DNA of 64,000 bases from Desertivirga xinjiangensis (GTDB taxonomy: Bacteria; Bacteroidota; Bacteroidia; Sphingobacteriales; Sphingobacteriaceae): the NCBI RefSeq assembly GCF_024436435.1, contig NZ_JAFMZP010000003.1, positions 558,001-622,000 on the forward strand, in the 5' to 3' direction. Below, in pieces: positions 8,319 through 18,031 of the stretch. Made by a program: the position numbers and the translations under genes. The notes below the pieces were generated by a model, which worked only from the letters and a program-made list of their open reading frames with translations, was not told the DNA's origin and searched no databases. Position 1 is the first letter of the stretch, and every line of letters begins with the position of its first letter.

Positions 8319-10211
8319 ATGAAAAAATTAACTTTTATTCTCCTATTATTAAATAGCGTATATGTTACCTATGCGCAAACAACTTATTATTGGGTTGGAG
8401 GAACCAATAATACCTGGTTAACTCCAGCCAATTGGAATACAAAATTAGATGCTACTGGAGCAGCCAGAAATTCTACTACTACATCTGATATTCTTATTAT
8501 TGATGGGAGCAATGTTGGAGGGGCAAGCCCAACAACCGGACCGGTAACAATTAATGTTCCAGCGTCAAATAACAATATTGGCCAGATAAAGCTAACAAAC
8601 AACGCAGACGTTAGTGTTTATTCAACTAATACAGCAAGTCCCTTTTATAGATCATTAACAGCTACTTCTTTGTTGGAAATAGATGCGTCAAGTAGTCTTA
8701 CTTTAAAAGATAACCCTGATCCAGCAATTACGTCATTTGTATTGTTAAGCCTTGGAACCGCTGCCACAGCGAGCATCAAAGGCAAGCTTGTGACGACAGG
8801 AAAGTATGCAAATCGTGTTTTAACGCAGAACTCAAGTATTTTGCCGTCTGTAGTTTTTCATTCAGGAAGCAGTTTACATACAGGTTCAGGAAGTCATCCT
8901 TTTGCCGGCAGTCCGGATTTATCAGTTATGTTAAGTGCCAATTCGACAATAACATATAATGGAGGATCTAATCCCTTTTCTGGAAATACCATTAATTTTT
9001 CTCCTGAAACGAATTATGTGTTTAATACGGCAATTACAGCTCCTTTCCATTTAACTTCGTCTAGCAGCATCGGTGATTTAACGATAAATGCTCCGGTTAC
9101 TACTAATAGAAGTGTATCAGTTACCGGTGTTTTAAGTCTCAACTCCAAGCTTACTATTCGTACAGGCGACGTAGTAACGCTGACCAATACAGGAACTTTT
9201 GGCGGAGTATGGGGTGCTTCGTCTTATATAGTAACCAATTCAAATTCGACCAACGGCTTGAAAGGAGTTTTGGAGGTTAGCCAATTAAATGCCGCCAAAT
9301 TGATACCCGTAGGTTCTGCATCCAACTATCTTCCAATCGTTATTAATCCGCAAAATACTTCTGATTTTGCGATAACTGTGTTCGAAGGCATCACAAACAC
9401 TGCTACGCCCAATGGCCCTGCATTTACATCAGAGCAGAAGAAAAGGGTACTGGATGTGGTTTGGGATGTTTCGCGTTCGTCCGGAACGGGTACGGCTGAC
9501 ATCACTTTTGCCTGGCCCGATGCAGTAGAAGGTTCTGATTTTTCTGCATATCATAGCTCCGGAGTTGGTATCTCAATATTTGATGGGACCAGTTGGGGCG
9601 CTTATGTGGGTAGCGGCGATCATATTAATAATTCGGCTACCGCAACATTCGGCACATTCGCTCAGTTCAGTGTTGGTAATGCAAGTACAACGCTTCCGGT
9701 TACCTTGATAGACTTTGCCGGAAAAGTGGACAAAAGAGGAGTGGAAATAAGCTGGAAAGCGTCAGAGCTAAACCTGGCCCATTACAATCTGCAACGGTCA
9801 AGTAATGGTAAGCTATTTAACACAATCGCGACAATTACACCGAATACAGTGTCTTCTTACATCTATAGAGACCTGGTGCCAGAAAGCGGAATCAACTACT
9901 ATCGTTTAATAAGTGTAGATAAAGACGGAACTCAAAGTACATCCGATCCTATTTCTGTCAACTTCTTTGCCAATTCAACACTTTCTTTCTATCCTAACCC
10001 GATTAGAGACAATGTTTTGAATATTAACGGCTTGGCGGCTGGCGATGTGATTAGAATTATAAACCTGAGCGGATCTCTTTTGCTTCATTACAAAACGAAT
10101 GGAAGTGGTGTAGAATCTATAAATGTGCATGATCTCGCGTCTGGTACGTATATCTTAATTGTGGAAAATGCTGGCAGGCTTAAAACTTCGGACAGGATCA
10201 TAAAGATATAG
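8319..10211 (+). CDS. Large secreted surface protein with type IX secretion sorting domain
   Basis: 630 residues with a signal peptide (MKKLTFILLLLNSVYVTYAQ). The next part (TYYWVGGTNNTWLTPANWNT) is the sort of opening found in Bacteroidota adhesin-like beta-helix proteins, and a long Ser/Thr/Asn-rich beta-repeat region follows to about residue 460. A fibronectin-like segment (VEISWKASELNLAHYNLQRSSNGKLF to YYRLISVDKDG) precedes the C-terminal type A sorting domain: LSFYPNPIRDNVLNI, GDVIRIINLSG and LASGTYILIVEN. The protein is therefore exported across the outer membrane by the type IX system and anchored or released. No catalytic residues are recognised. Glycan binding at the surface is a guess from its position immediately before susC. 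Confidence 0.85.
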   Translation: MKKLTFILLLLNSVYVTYAQTTYYWVGGTNNTWLTPANWNTKLDATGAARNSTTTSDILIIDGSNVGGASPTTGPVTINVPASNNNIGQIKLTNNADVSVYSTNTASPFYRSLTATSLLEIDASSSLTLKDNPDPAITSFVLLSLGTAATASIKGKLVTTGKYANRVLTQNSSILPSVVFHSGSSLHTGSGSHPFAGSPDLSVMLSANSTITYNGGSNPFSGNTINFSPETNYVFNTAITAPFHLTSSSSIGDLTINAPVTTNRSVSVTGVLSLNSKLTIRTGDVVTLTNTGTFGGVWGASSYIVTNSNSTNGLKGVLEVSQLNAAKLIPVGSASNYLPIVINPQNTSDFAITVFEGITNTATPNGPAFTSEQKKRVLDVVWDVSRSSGTGTADITFAWPDAVEGSDFSAYHSSGVGISIFDGTSWGAYVGSGDHINNSATATFGTFAQFSVGNASTTLPVTLIDFAGKVDKRGVEISWKASELNLAHYNLQRSSNGKLFNTIATITPNTVSSYIYRDLVPESGINYYRLISVDKDGTQSTSDPISVNFFANSTLSFYPNPIRDNVLNINGLAAGDVIRIINLSGSLLLHYKTNGSGVESINVHDLASGTYILIVENAGRLKTSDRIIKI

Positions 10212-10304
10212 TTTGCTATAGCTTGGAAGGAACTCCAATCAATAAGCGCTTTGCTGCGCTCATAGGTATGATATAAAACGACTCAAATTAACCAATATAA
10301 ATAT

Positions 10305-13300
10305 ATGATAAACTTTGTAAGTCTACTTAGAAATGAACCAGGACACAGCTTGCGGGTTGATGTTGTTAAGGATGGGGGAGTTGAGCGCTTGAGTAAAGTC
10401 CCCCTAAGGCTTCCTCAGCGAATTTTACTTGTCTGCGTACTGATTATATTCCTGGCAAGTGTTGCTTTTTCGCAAAACGCAGGAAATCATGTTGCCGGCA
10501 AAGTTACAGATACGAGCGGGGAGCCTTTACCCGGGGTTAGTGTCAAGATTAAGAATAGTAATATCAGTACCACTACCGATGGAAATGGTATGTATAAGAT
10601 TGCTGTCCCGGACGCAAAAACGATCTTGGTATATACATATTTGGGTTTTACTACACAGCAAAAGGAAGTAGGGACCAATCGAACGATCAATATTCAACTG
10701 CAAGAATCAAGTAATAAGCTGGATGAAGTTGTAGTGATCGGCTACGGTTCTGTGAGCAGGAGAGACTTACAAGGGTCAGTTGCTTCCATAAAGGGCGAGG
10801 ATCTTGTAAAAACTAATGTTACGAGTGTTAACGAGGCATTACAGGGAAGGTTGGCGGGTGTCCAGGTAAATAAGGGTGACGGAGCTCCTGGTTCTGGAGT
10901 TAGTATATTGATCAGAGGAGCAAATTCCTTTACAGGAAGCGACCCTTTATATGTTGTTGATGATGTACCCGTCCTTTCTGCTTCAACCCCCAAGGGAGGA
11001 GAAGATAATTTTCAAACAACCAATCCCTTGTCTTTTTTAAATCCTCAGGACATAGAAAGCATTGACGTATTGAAGGATGCGTCTGCAACAGCAATTTACG
11101 GATCCCGGGGATCCAACGGCGTGGTATTGATTACTACAAAAAAAGGAAAACAAGGCAGAGATAGAGTGGAATTCACTTCTGACATCAGTCTGTCTAGAAT
11201 TTCTAAAAAAGTAGATATGCTGAATGCATCTCAATTTGCAAGTTTTCAAAATGAAGCGTTTTATAATTCCCATATTTATGAAGGTACTCAACTTAATGTC
11301 CCCTATCCAGGAGAGGAGGCATTCAGTTCTGTTGCTAACAGAAGAGTATATTTCCCTGGTCCTGCCGATTATGCCAGCGGGCTAAAGAATACCTTATATC
11401 CAGACGGGTTTACAGGAACTGACTGGTTAAATGAAATTTTGCATACAGGTTCTTTGCAGAATTATACACTGCGTTTTTCCGGCGGAGATGCGAAAGGTTC
11501 CTATTCAATATCAGGAAATTTGACGGATCAGCAAGGGATAATTAAGAAAACTGGTTTTGACCGTTACGGTCTACAACTGAATCTTTATAGGAACATCAGC
11601 AGATTTTGGCAGATTGGTACAAACACTAATTTCACATTTAATAAGTTTACACTTGGCAAAACAAATACTGCTGGCACACAGCCAAGTCTCATAAGCTCAA
11701 CCCTGTTTTATCCGTCTACCCAACCTGCCAATTATAACATAAATGTAATAGGTGAAGACATTCTTAAAAACCTGAACTTATTTACTCCAACAAGTGCGAT
11801 AGATGGCTCTACAGATATCACAAATACACTTCGGATATTTAGCAGTTCGTTTGTTCAAGCTAATTTAAGCAGTAAATTAAATTTCCGGCAGCGCCTCGGT
11901 TATAATTATAACACCAGCAAACGCTCGACCTACTATGATAGAAATACCGGAGAGGGCTGGAGTACTAACGGACGTGCTTCTGTTAATGAGAATTACTATT
12001 CGCAAATCGTTTCCGAATCAATACTTACTTACAAAAACACATTAAACAAAAAACATAGCATCAATGCAGTAGCGGATTTTAGTTATGAAATCAATACGGA
12101 GGGTAATGCAGGTTTAAGTGCAACCAATTTTCCTAATGATATCACTAAGTACGATAATATCGGAGCTGGCTTACAGCAAAACAGACCTCAAAGCTATAAG
12201 GGTGAAAGCCGGTTATTGAGTTATTTAGGAAGAGTTATTTATACTTATGGTGGGAAGTATTCAACAACGGTAAATTTCAGGGCCGATGGATCCAGTAAGT
12301 TTGCAAAAGGAAATAAGTTTGGATATTTTCCGGGGGTAGCAGTAGCCTGGACAGCATCGAAAGAACCATTTATTGCTAATCTTAACGTCTTTTCTAATTT
12401 GAAAGTTCGGGGCAGTGCAGGGGCTACAGGTAACCAGGGAATAGGACCTTATGGTACGCAGTATCAAATGTCAGCTTATAACGTCCCGTTAAATGGGGCT
12501 TTGCAAAGTGGTTACGCAATTAATACCGATTTAGGGTTGGTAGATCCTAATTTAAAGTGGGAAACTACTGTTCAATATGACGCAGGCCTTGATATTGGTT
12601 TCTTTGGAGATAGATTAAACTTCACATTTGATGCTTATCAAAAAACTACCTCAGATTTATTACAAGCTGTAAAAATAGCTACCAGTACAGGCTTTAGCAC
12701 AATGTTGACTAATACAGGTACTGTAGAAAATCGAGGGCTTGAGTTTGCTGTTAATGGCAGGATCTCGCAAACCCCTAATTTTAAATGGAACGTAAACGCA
12801 AACCTTTCATTTAACAGAAATAAAATTACTGCTTTGCCTGCAGGTGACCAATTTGCTCAGCGGCTGTGGTATCAACTAGATGACATATTTATTCAGCGGG
12901 TAGGGGAGCCTATCGGGGCAATTTACGGTTATCTAGAAGATGGTTACTATGATAATCTCGCAGAAGTAAAGGCTGATCCGCAATTTAGGAATTCAACTGA
13001 TGATTTTTTGCTGTCACGTATTGGCGAAGTTAAATACAAAAACTTCGATAACGAGTCGTCCAGTATAAGTGTTACTGATCGTCAAATTATAGGAAATACC
13101 AATCCTGATTTTACCTACGGTATCACGAATGATTTTAGCTATAGGAAATTTAGTCTAAGCATTTTTTTCCAGGGGGTTCAGGGAGGTGATATATTGAATG
13201 CAAATTTATTAAAAATAGGAATGGGGCAAACTTATAATATTCCACAGTTTGCATATGATTCCCGATGGACACCTGAGTCAGCCGCCAGAGCACGATGGCC

Positions 13301-13595
13301 GAAACCCTTAACCGCTGCTACCAGGACAATGAGGTTTTCGGACAGATACCTGGAAGATGCGAGTTATTTACGGTTAAAATCTGTGAATTTCGGCTACACA
13401 TTTAAACCCAGGCATAAGTTCATTGAATCTTTATACCTGTTTGGTAGTGCAACAAATTTGCTGACATTCTCAAAATATAGCTGGTTTGATCCTGATGTAA
13501 ATTCTTTTGGAGGTGATGCTTCCCGGCGCGGTGTTGATATGAACTCATACCCCAATACCCGGATGTATACTTTCGGTATAAAAGCGACATTATAA
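10305..13595 (+). CDS. SusC-like TonB-dependent outer-membrane oligosaccharide transporter
   Basis: 1096 residues. After a hydrophobic signal segment (ILLVCVLIIFLASVAFSQ, about residues 40-57) comes the carboxypeptidase-regulatory-like domain (VAGKVTDTSGEPLPGVSVKIK), then the plug with DEVVVIGYG, EALQGRLAGVQV and the SusC hallmark IESIDVLKDASATAIYGSRGSNGVVLITTK. A long beta-barrel follows, ending in a typical terminal strand with RMYTFGIKATL. There is no STN signalling domain, so it is a transporter rather than a FecA-type transducer. The roughly 39-residue stretch before the hydrophobic core is unusually long, but no better start was found. It pairs with the SusD gene 21 bp downstream and imports oligosaccharides released by the surface GH5 enzymes. 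Confidence 0.95.
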   Translation: MINFVSLLRNEPGHSLRVDVVKDGGVERLSKVPLRLPQRILLVCVLIIFLASVAFSQNAGNHVAGKVTDTSGEPLPGVSVKIKNSNISTTTDGNGMYKIAVPDAKTILVYTYLGFTTQQKEVGTNRTINIQLQESSNKLDEVVVIGYGSVSRRDLQGSVASIKGEDLVKTNVTSVNEALQGRLAGVQVNKGDGAPGSGVSILIRGANSFTGSDPLYVVDDVPVLSASTPKGGEDNFQTTNPLSFLNPQDIESIDVLKDASATAIYGSRGSNGVVLITTKKGKQGRDRVEFTSDISLSRISKKVDMLNASQFASFQNEAFYNSHIYEGTQLNVPYPGEEAFSSVANRRVYFPGPADYASGLKNTLYPDGFTGTDWLNEILHTGSLQNYTLRFSGGDAKGSYSISGNLTDQQGIIKKTGFDRYGLQLNLYRNISRFWQIGTNTNFTFNKFTLGKTNTAGTQPSLISSTLFYPSTQPANYNINVIGEDILKNLNLFTPTSAIDGSTDITNTLRIFSSSFVQANLSSKLNFRQRLGYNYNTSKRSTYYDRNTGEGWSTNGRASVNENYYSQIVSESILTYKNTLNKKHSINAVADFSYEINTEGNAGLSATNFPNDITKYDNIGAGLQQNRPQSYKGESRLLSYLGRVIYTYGGKYSTTVNFRADGSSKFAKGNKFGYFPGVAVAWTASKEPFIANLNVFSNLKVRGSAGATGNQGIGPYGTQYQMSAYNVPLNGALQSGYAINTDLGLVDPNLKWETTVQYDAGLDIGFFGDRLNFTFDAYQKTTSDLLQAVKIATSTGFSTMLTNTGTVENRGLEFAVNGRISQTPNFKWNVNANLSFNRNKITALPAGDQFAQRLWYQLDDIFIQRVGEPIGAIYGYLEDGYYDNLAEVKADPQFRNSTDDFLLSRIGEVKYKNFDNESSSISVTDRQIIGNTNPDFTYGITNDFSYRKFSLSIFFQGVQGGDILNANLLKIGMGQTYNIPQFAYDSRWTPESAARARWPKPLTAATRTMRFSDRYLEDASYLRLKSVNFGYTFKPRHKFIESLYLFGSATNLLTFSKYSWFDPDVNSFGGDASRRGVDMNSYPNTRMYTFGIKATL

Positions 13596-13616
13596 TAACC
13601 ATTTATAACAAATAAC

Positions 13617-15317
13617 ATGAAAAAAATATTTTGTGCTGTTACAATTCTGGGATTCCTCTCTTTGATTTCCTGCGAAAAGGCCCTGGAAGAAAAACCGTAT
13701 TCTTTTATCTCCGCAGGTGATATTGGCACTACAACTGAAGCCGACGCAGAGTTATGGGTAAATGGGTGTTTGAATCAATTAAATAGCTTCTTTATTTGGG
13801 GGGAGTATAACCGGCCTCTGGAGGTTGATGCGGATGAGGCGACAGGGAAAGATTATGCCTTTTCTAAAGTAGGTGCCGGAAATTTTGTAGAAGTATCTGA
13901 TTTAAACACTTTTTGGAAGGCCCCTTACACGCTGATTCAGCGTTGTGATTACGCAATTTCGAACCTGAATAAGTTTAGCATTGATGAGGCTGCAAAGAAT
14001 AATGCACTTGGTCAGGTTTACTTCCTAAAAAGCTGGGCTTATTTCATGCTGGTAAGAGCATTTGGAGAGGTTCCTGTTTTTAAAGAACCAGTCATTGAAA
14101 GCGGGCAAAATAATCAGCCGAGACAGTCTATTCCTGAGGTTTATGCATATATCATCGAAAATTTAAAGCTTGCTGAAGAGGGACTGTATTCACGGAACGA
14201 CGCTAATTGGAAGCTTGGCCGGGTTAGCAAAGAGGCTGCAAAAACACTTCTCGCTAAAGTGTATTTAACCATGGCGTCAGGCTCACTTTCAGGCGCTCAG
14301 GTTACTGTGAAGGGAGGGCCTCAGACAAGAGACAATGGCGGAACCCGGGTTTACCTTGATCCATCGATAGCAACTTATACCAAGGAAGTAGTTGCAGGTT
14401 ATGAAGGGTTTAATGCTACTCAATATTTTACGCTTGCTCGTGATAAGGCACAGGAGGTGGTAGAGCTTGCTGGTGGAATGTACGAGGGCAACGATAACAC
14501 AGGCTTATTTCCTTCTTATCCGGAGGTCTGGTCACAAGCCAATCATAACAAGCGAGAGCATTTATGGTCCATGAATCCAATAAGTGGTGATGAAACATTT
14601 GGAAACTTTTTTTCGCAACAATACACTGGGACAATCCAATCAAATGGTTCAATTACTGGAAACATTATTGGGATGAGTGACCACTGGTATCAATTGTTTG
14701 AAAACGATATTGATCAGCGGGTAAGATGGGGGGTTATTCACCGTTTTCGTCTCTACACAGCGGCCTCATGGCAATTCTATCCTGCATGGGAGGCGACTAG
14801 TCCAAAGAAAGATTTTTACGGGTTTGTGGAAGGTGATAACACAGCGCGTGATCAGTTCCACTTTGGAATGCTGACCAAGTATTCAATAGTAACCGACAGG
14901 ACATTGAATAGAGCTGATGTGTATTATCCTTTGTTAAGATACGCCGAAACTTTATTAATTCTCGCTGAAGCTGAAAATGAAATCAATGGCCCGAGCTCTG
15001 TGGCTTTATCTGCATTGAATGCAGTAAGAACAAGAAGTGGAGCGTCTTTGATAGAGGCGGTTAGCTCAGAAGGAGTAATGGAAAAGCCTGCTCTCCGTTC
15101 GATTATTTTGGAAGAGCGTCAACGGGAACTTGCACTAGAGGGGTCTAGAAGATGGGATCTGCTGCGCTGGGGTATATATCTTCCGGTTATGAATGCGATT
15201 GGAGTTGACGCTAACGGAATTATAAAGCGTCGCGAACGGAGAAATCTGCTATTCCCTTTGCCTCTTGTTGAGATTAATGGTAATTCTGCGATAACAGAAA
15301 ATAATCCAGGTTGGTAA
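13617..15317 (+). CDS. SusD/RagB-family glycan-binding lipoprotein
   Basis: 566 residues with lipobox LSLISC (Cys19). The tetratricopeptide-like SusD fold is evident from FWKAPYTLIQRCDYAISNLNKF, LGQVYFLKSWAYFMLVRAFGEVPVF, KEAAKTLLAKVYLTMASG, the RYAETLLILAEAENEI helix, LNAVRTRSG, and the C-terminal ILEERQRELALEGSRRWDLLRWG motif that defines the family. SusD proteins form the lid of the SusC barrel and bind the incoming glycan at the outer face. It lies 21 bp after susC and 27 bp before the first SGBP gene, so all are in one operon. Confidence 0.95.
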   Translation: MKKIFCAVTILGFLSLISCEKALEEKPYSFISAGDIGTTTEADAELWVNGCLNQLNSFFIWGEYNRPLEVDADEATGKDYAFSKVGAGNFVEVSDLNTFWKAPYTLIQRCDYAISNLNKFSIDEAAKNNALGQVYFLKSWAYFMLVRAFGEVPVFKEPVIESGQNNQPRQSIPEVYAYIIENLKLAEEGLYSRNDANWKLGRVSKEAAKTLLAKVYLTMASGSLSGAQVTVKGGPQTRDNGGTRVYLDPSIATYTKEVVAGYEGFNATQYFTLARDKAQEVVELAGGMYEGNDNTGLFPSYPEVWSQANHNKREHLWSMNPISGDETFGNFFSQQYTGTIQSNGSITGNIIGMSDHWYQLFENDIDQRVRWGVIHRFRLYTAASWQFYPAWEATSPKKDFYGFVEGDNTARDQFHFGMLTKYSIVTDRTLNRADVYYPLLRYAETLLILAEAENEINGPSSVALSALNAVRTRSGASLIEAVSSEGVMEKPALRSIILEERQRELALEGSRRWDLLRWGIYLPVMNAIGVDANGIIKRRERRNLLFPLPLVEINGNSAITENNPGW

Positions 15318-15344
15318 TAACTAAATTCTAAATAAAGTTAGACA

Positions 15345-16448
15345 ATGCAATTTTTAAAAATACTTGAGCAACATAAATGGAATGTTTTAGTTGCTTTCTG
15401 CTTCGTGTTGTTCGCTTGTAAAAAAGAGGATAATGACTGCGTTGGTAATCCTACGATATCGAAAGTGTCTGCACCTGAGAATCTGGAAGAGGAGAAGACT
15501 TCTGGATCCTTTTATGACTGGATTAGCATACAGGGGGCTAATTTGTGTTCTGTAACAAATATCCGACTGAACGACGTTGAGGTTAATTTGTCTGATGCGT
15601 ACATAACATCGACTGAAATAGTTTTCAAGATACCTGCCAAAAAGCCCAAAATTACAACGAACACCTTGAGTGTGATCACCAGGTCGGGTGAGGCAAAAGT
15701 CGATTTTACCACCACAATACCACCGACGTCAATCATAGGAAGTGACTTCGAATATACTGAGATTGGCGATACCATGGTGGTTTTAGGGGAGAATATGGAA
15801 CTTCTGGAATTAGATGGACCGCTCAGTGTTTATTTTGGAAACGGTAAGGCAAATGTAACCCGGACTACCAGCGACAGTATTTATGTGATCGTTCCTCCGA
15901 ATGCTGTGGCCGGCGATCAAATCAAGATAGTGGCCGGCGACGGGGTAGAAACCATTGTACCCTTCCGGTATAAAGACAACAGAGTTCTCTTTGATTTTGA
16001 CGGAAAACCTGCAGCCTCAAATTCCGGAACCGTAAACTCCGTAGGTGGTGTTAGCGGTAATTACCTCAGAGTAAATATGTTGATATTGAGTAATTCAACA
16101 GATAGAGAGGTCATCCAGGAAAGGACAGTATTGCCTCAAGACGTGATTGATCATCCTGAAAATTATCGGTTTAAGTTCGAAATCAAAACCGATAAGCCGT
16201 TTAATGCAAACGCCATTAAAATTTTCCCTGATCGTGTGAATGGTAGTAGTAATCATTATTTATGGACGGGCACTGGATATCATACGAATGGAAAATGGAA
16301 AACCTTTGCTATCGACTTAAAAGACGCCGCTAAAGTAAGTCCCTTGCCTGCAAAGGCCAGCTATCTCATTCGAATAGCCTTTCACGGTTCAGGCAATCTG
16401 GACGCGGATATGTCTTTTGATAACATTAGAATCGTACCCAAAAACTAA
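15345..16448 (+). CDS. IPT/TIG-domain surface glycan-binding lipoprotein (SGBP)
   Basis: 367 residues with lipobox VLFAC (Cys25). Two immunoglobulin-like IPT/TIG domains appear at about residues 35-110 and 118-195 (SIQGANLCSVTNIRLNDVEV; MVVLGENMELL...DSIYVIVPPNAVAGDQIKIV). A C-terminal beta-sandwich of about 150 residues begins at VLFDFDGKP and ends FHGSGNLDADMSFDNIRIVPKN. This layout matches the SGBP-B xyloglucan-binding-domain family that sits beside SusD in beta-glucan PULs. It would hold the polymer at the cell surface. Its C-terminal domain is clearly paralogous to the next gene product. The exact ligand is not predictable from sequence alone. Confidence 0.82.
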   Translation: MQFLKILEQHKWNVLVAFCFVLFACKKEDNDCVGNPTISKVSAPENLEEEKTSGSFYDWISIQGANLCSVTNIRLNDVEVNLSDAYITSTEIVFKIPAKKPKITTNTLSVITRSGEAKVDFTTTIPPTSIIGSDFEYTEIGDTMVVLGENMELLELDGPLSVYFGNGKANVTRTTSDSIYVIVPPNAVAGDQIKIVAGDGVETIVPFRYKDNRVLFDFDGKPAASNSGTVNSVGGVSGNYLRVNMLILSNSTDREVIQERTVLPQDVIDHPENYRFKFEIKTDKPFNANAIKIFPDRVNGSSNHYLWTGTGYHTNGKWKTFAIDLKDAAKVSPLPAKASYLIRIAFHGSGNLDADMSFDNIRIVPKN

Positions 16449-16466
16449 ATAAATATTTAAATAACG

Positions 16467-17270
16467 ATGAGAAAACTTTTAAGTTCTTTAATTATGGCTC
16501 TTGCTGGCACAGGAATTTCATATGCCCAGCTTCCGTCTTTGAGCGTTTCCAGGATGCTGAATGAATATACCCCAGCAGGGGAGACGATGGTTATATTAGG
16601 ATCGAATTTCGATGTCCACAAATTTACTTCCACGAATGGGAAAGTGCTTTTCGGTGACACTGAAGGTAAAATAATACGAGGCACAAAGGATAGCCTTTAT
16701 GTAATAGTCCCGGCAAGTGCCAGACCAGGGGTGACAGTGAAGGTAATTTCGGGTGCTAAGATAGAGAAAACCGTTCCTTACTTGTATCAGGATAACCGGA
16801 ACATTATCTTCGACTTCGAATCAGGCTCTACGAGCCCCTTCAGTACAAAGAGCGCAACGCCGGGCCCTATTAGTGGGAAATATGTGCGTGTAAAACAAGA
16901 GATAGAATCCTGGGCGGTGATCGATTTTGTACAAGGGAATGTGGCATTGCCGGCAGAAGCGGTTAAAGATCCCGATGCTTATGTGCTTAAATTCGAAGTT
17001 AATACTCTTAAGCCATTCAATGCCAATATGATTAAGCTGATGATAGATGGCGACTATCATCAGGTGAATACCTTTTTCTGGAAAACCCATCAAACCTTTG
17101 ATACTAATGGTAAATGGGTAACTCATTCTGTTGACCTAAATAAAATTGTCAATACTCCTTTAAAAGAGTCCTTGTCAAAACATAAAATCAAATTTTCATT
17201 CCATGGAAATGGATTGTTAGACGCCGACATGGCTTTTGATAACTTCAGAATTGTTCCTAAGGAAGACTAG
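16467..17270 (+). CDS. Short IPT-domain glycan-binding protein, paralogue of the preceding SGBP
   Basis: 267 residues with a signal peptidase I-type leader (GTGISYAQ) and no lipobox cysteine. One IPT domain (about residues 25-100, MVILGSNFDVHKF...DSLYVIVPASARPGVTVKV) is followed by the same C-terminal binding domain as the upstream gene, with shared landmarks FDF(D/E), LKPFNANMIKL, DTNGKW and HGNGLLDADMAFDNFRIVPK. It has probably arisen by tandem duplication and loss of one IPT domain. Lacking a lipid anchor and a T9SS signal, it may be periplasmic, which would be unusual for an SGBP. It lies 18 bp after its paralogue and is followed by a terminator-like hairpin. Confidence 0.78.
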   Translation: MRKLLSSLIMALAGTGISYAQLPSLSVSRMLNEYTPAGETMVILGSNFDVHKFTSTNGKVLFGDTEGKIIRGTKDSLYVIVPASARPGVTVKVISGAKIEKTVPYLYQDNRNIIFDFESGSTSPFSTKSATPGPISGKYVRVKQEIESWAVIDFVQGNVALPAEAVKDPDAYVLKFEVNTLKPFNANMIKLMIDGDYHQVNTFFWKTHQTFDTNGKWVTHSVDLNKIVNTPLKESLSKHKIKFSFHGNGLLDADMAFDNFRIVPKED

Positions 17271-17285
17271 TCGAGTTTTAAATAC

Positions 17286-17320
17286 GAACAGCGGCTGGTA
17301 TTTCGCCAGCTGTTGGTTTT
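17286..17320 (+). terminator. Terminator-like hairpin after the SusCD-SGBP genes
   Basis: AACAG...CTGG pairs with CCAG...CTGTT around the loop TATTTCG, with a small bulge, and is followed by GGTTTT. The stem is imperfect and the next gene begins 14 bp later, so it may attenuate rather than end transcription, lowering expression of the downstream enzymes relative to SusCD. Confidence 0.5.
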
Positions 17321-17333
17321 ATCCTATATACAA

Positions 17334-18020
17334 ATGAGATACTTAAAAGCAGGCAAAGCTGTATCAGTATGTTTACTGGCTGCGATTTTTGCTCTATTTC
17401 TTTCCTTTGACGCGAAATCTCAGGATGAAAAACCATATTACTGGAACACTATCCAAAGTTTTAAAAGGCAGGATAGCCTCCATGCACCTGTAAAAAATGC
17501 GATTCTTTTTATAGGGAGTTCGTCTTTCACGAACTGGAATTTTGTTCAGGATATGTTTCCGGACTATACAATCCTTAACAGAGGGTTCGGAGGATCACAA
17601 TTACCAGACATTGAGCTGTATTTCGAACAGGTTAAATATCCACCGCAGGTAAAACAGATCGTTATTTATGCTGGTGATAATGATATCGCTAGTGGGGTTA
17701 ATGCGGAAGGCGTTCTGGAAAGATTCCAGGAGCTATACAAGCTTATTAGGAAAGATCTGCCCAAAGTGAATGTTGCTTATCTTTCTATCAAGGGCTGTCC
17801 TGGCCGGTCGAGATCTATTCCGGTAGTCAAAGAAGCAAACGAGCTCATTAAGAGCTTTCTGTCTGAGCAGGAGAATGCAGTATTTGTGGATATTTATCAT
17901 CCTACGATGATAACCGGGGATGAGCCAATGACGGATATTTATGTTGAAGACGGTGTACACATGAACCGAAAGGGATATGAAATCTGGGCATCCATTCTGA
18001 AACCATATTTAAAAAAATAA
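17334..18020 (+). CDS. GDSL/SGNH-family hydrolase, secreted
   Basis: 228 residues. The ATG at 17334 is preferred over an in-frame TTG at 17313, which lies inside the hairpin. The leader MRYLKAGKAVSVCLLAAIFALFLSFDAKSQ ends with a signal peptidase I site. SGNH blocks are seen: ILFIGSSSFTNW (likely nucleophile Ser63), the block II Gly in RGFGGS, block III IYAGDNDI with the oxyanion Asn, and block V DGVHMNRKGYEIWA with catalytic Asp and His. Such proteins are acyl- or acetylesterases, and in this PUL deacetylation of the glycan is the likely job. It is 11 bp from the second GH5 gene. Confidence 0.85.
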   Translation: MRYLKAGKAVSVCLLAAIFALFLSFDAKSQDEKPYYWNTIQSFKRQDSLHAPVKNAILFIGSSSFTNWNFVQDMFPDYTILNRGFGGSQLPDIELYFEQVKYPPQVKQIVIYAGDNDIASGVNAEGVLERFQELYKLIRKDLPKVNVAYLSIKGCPGRSRSIPVVKEANELIKSFLSEQENAVFVDIYHPTMITGDEPMTDIYVEDGVHMNRKGYEIWASILKPYLKK

Positions 18021-18031
18021 CCGTTTACCAA

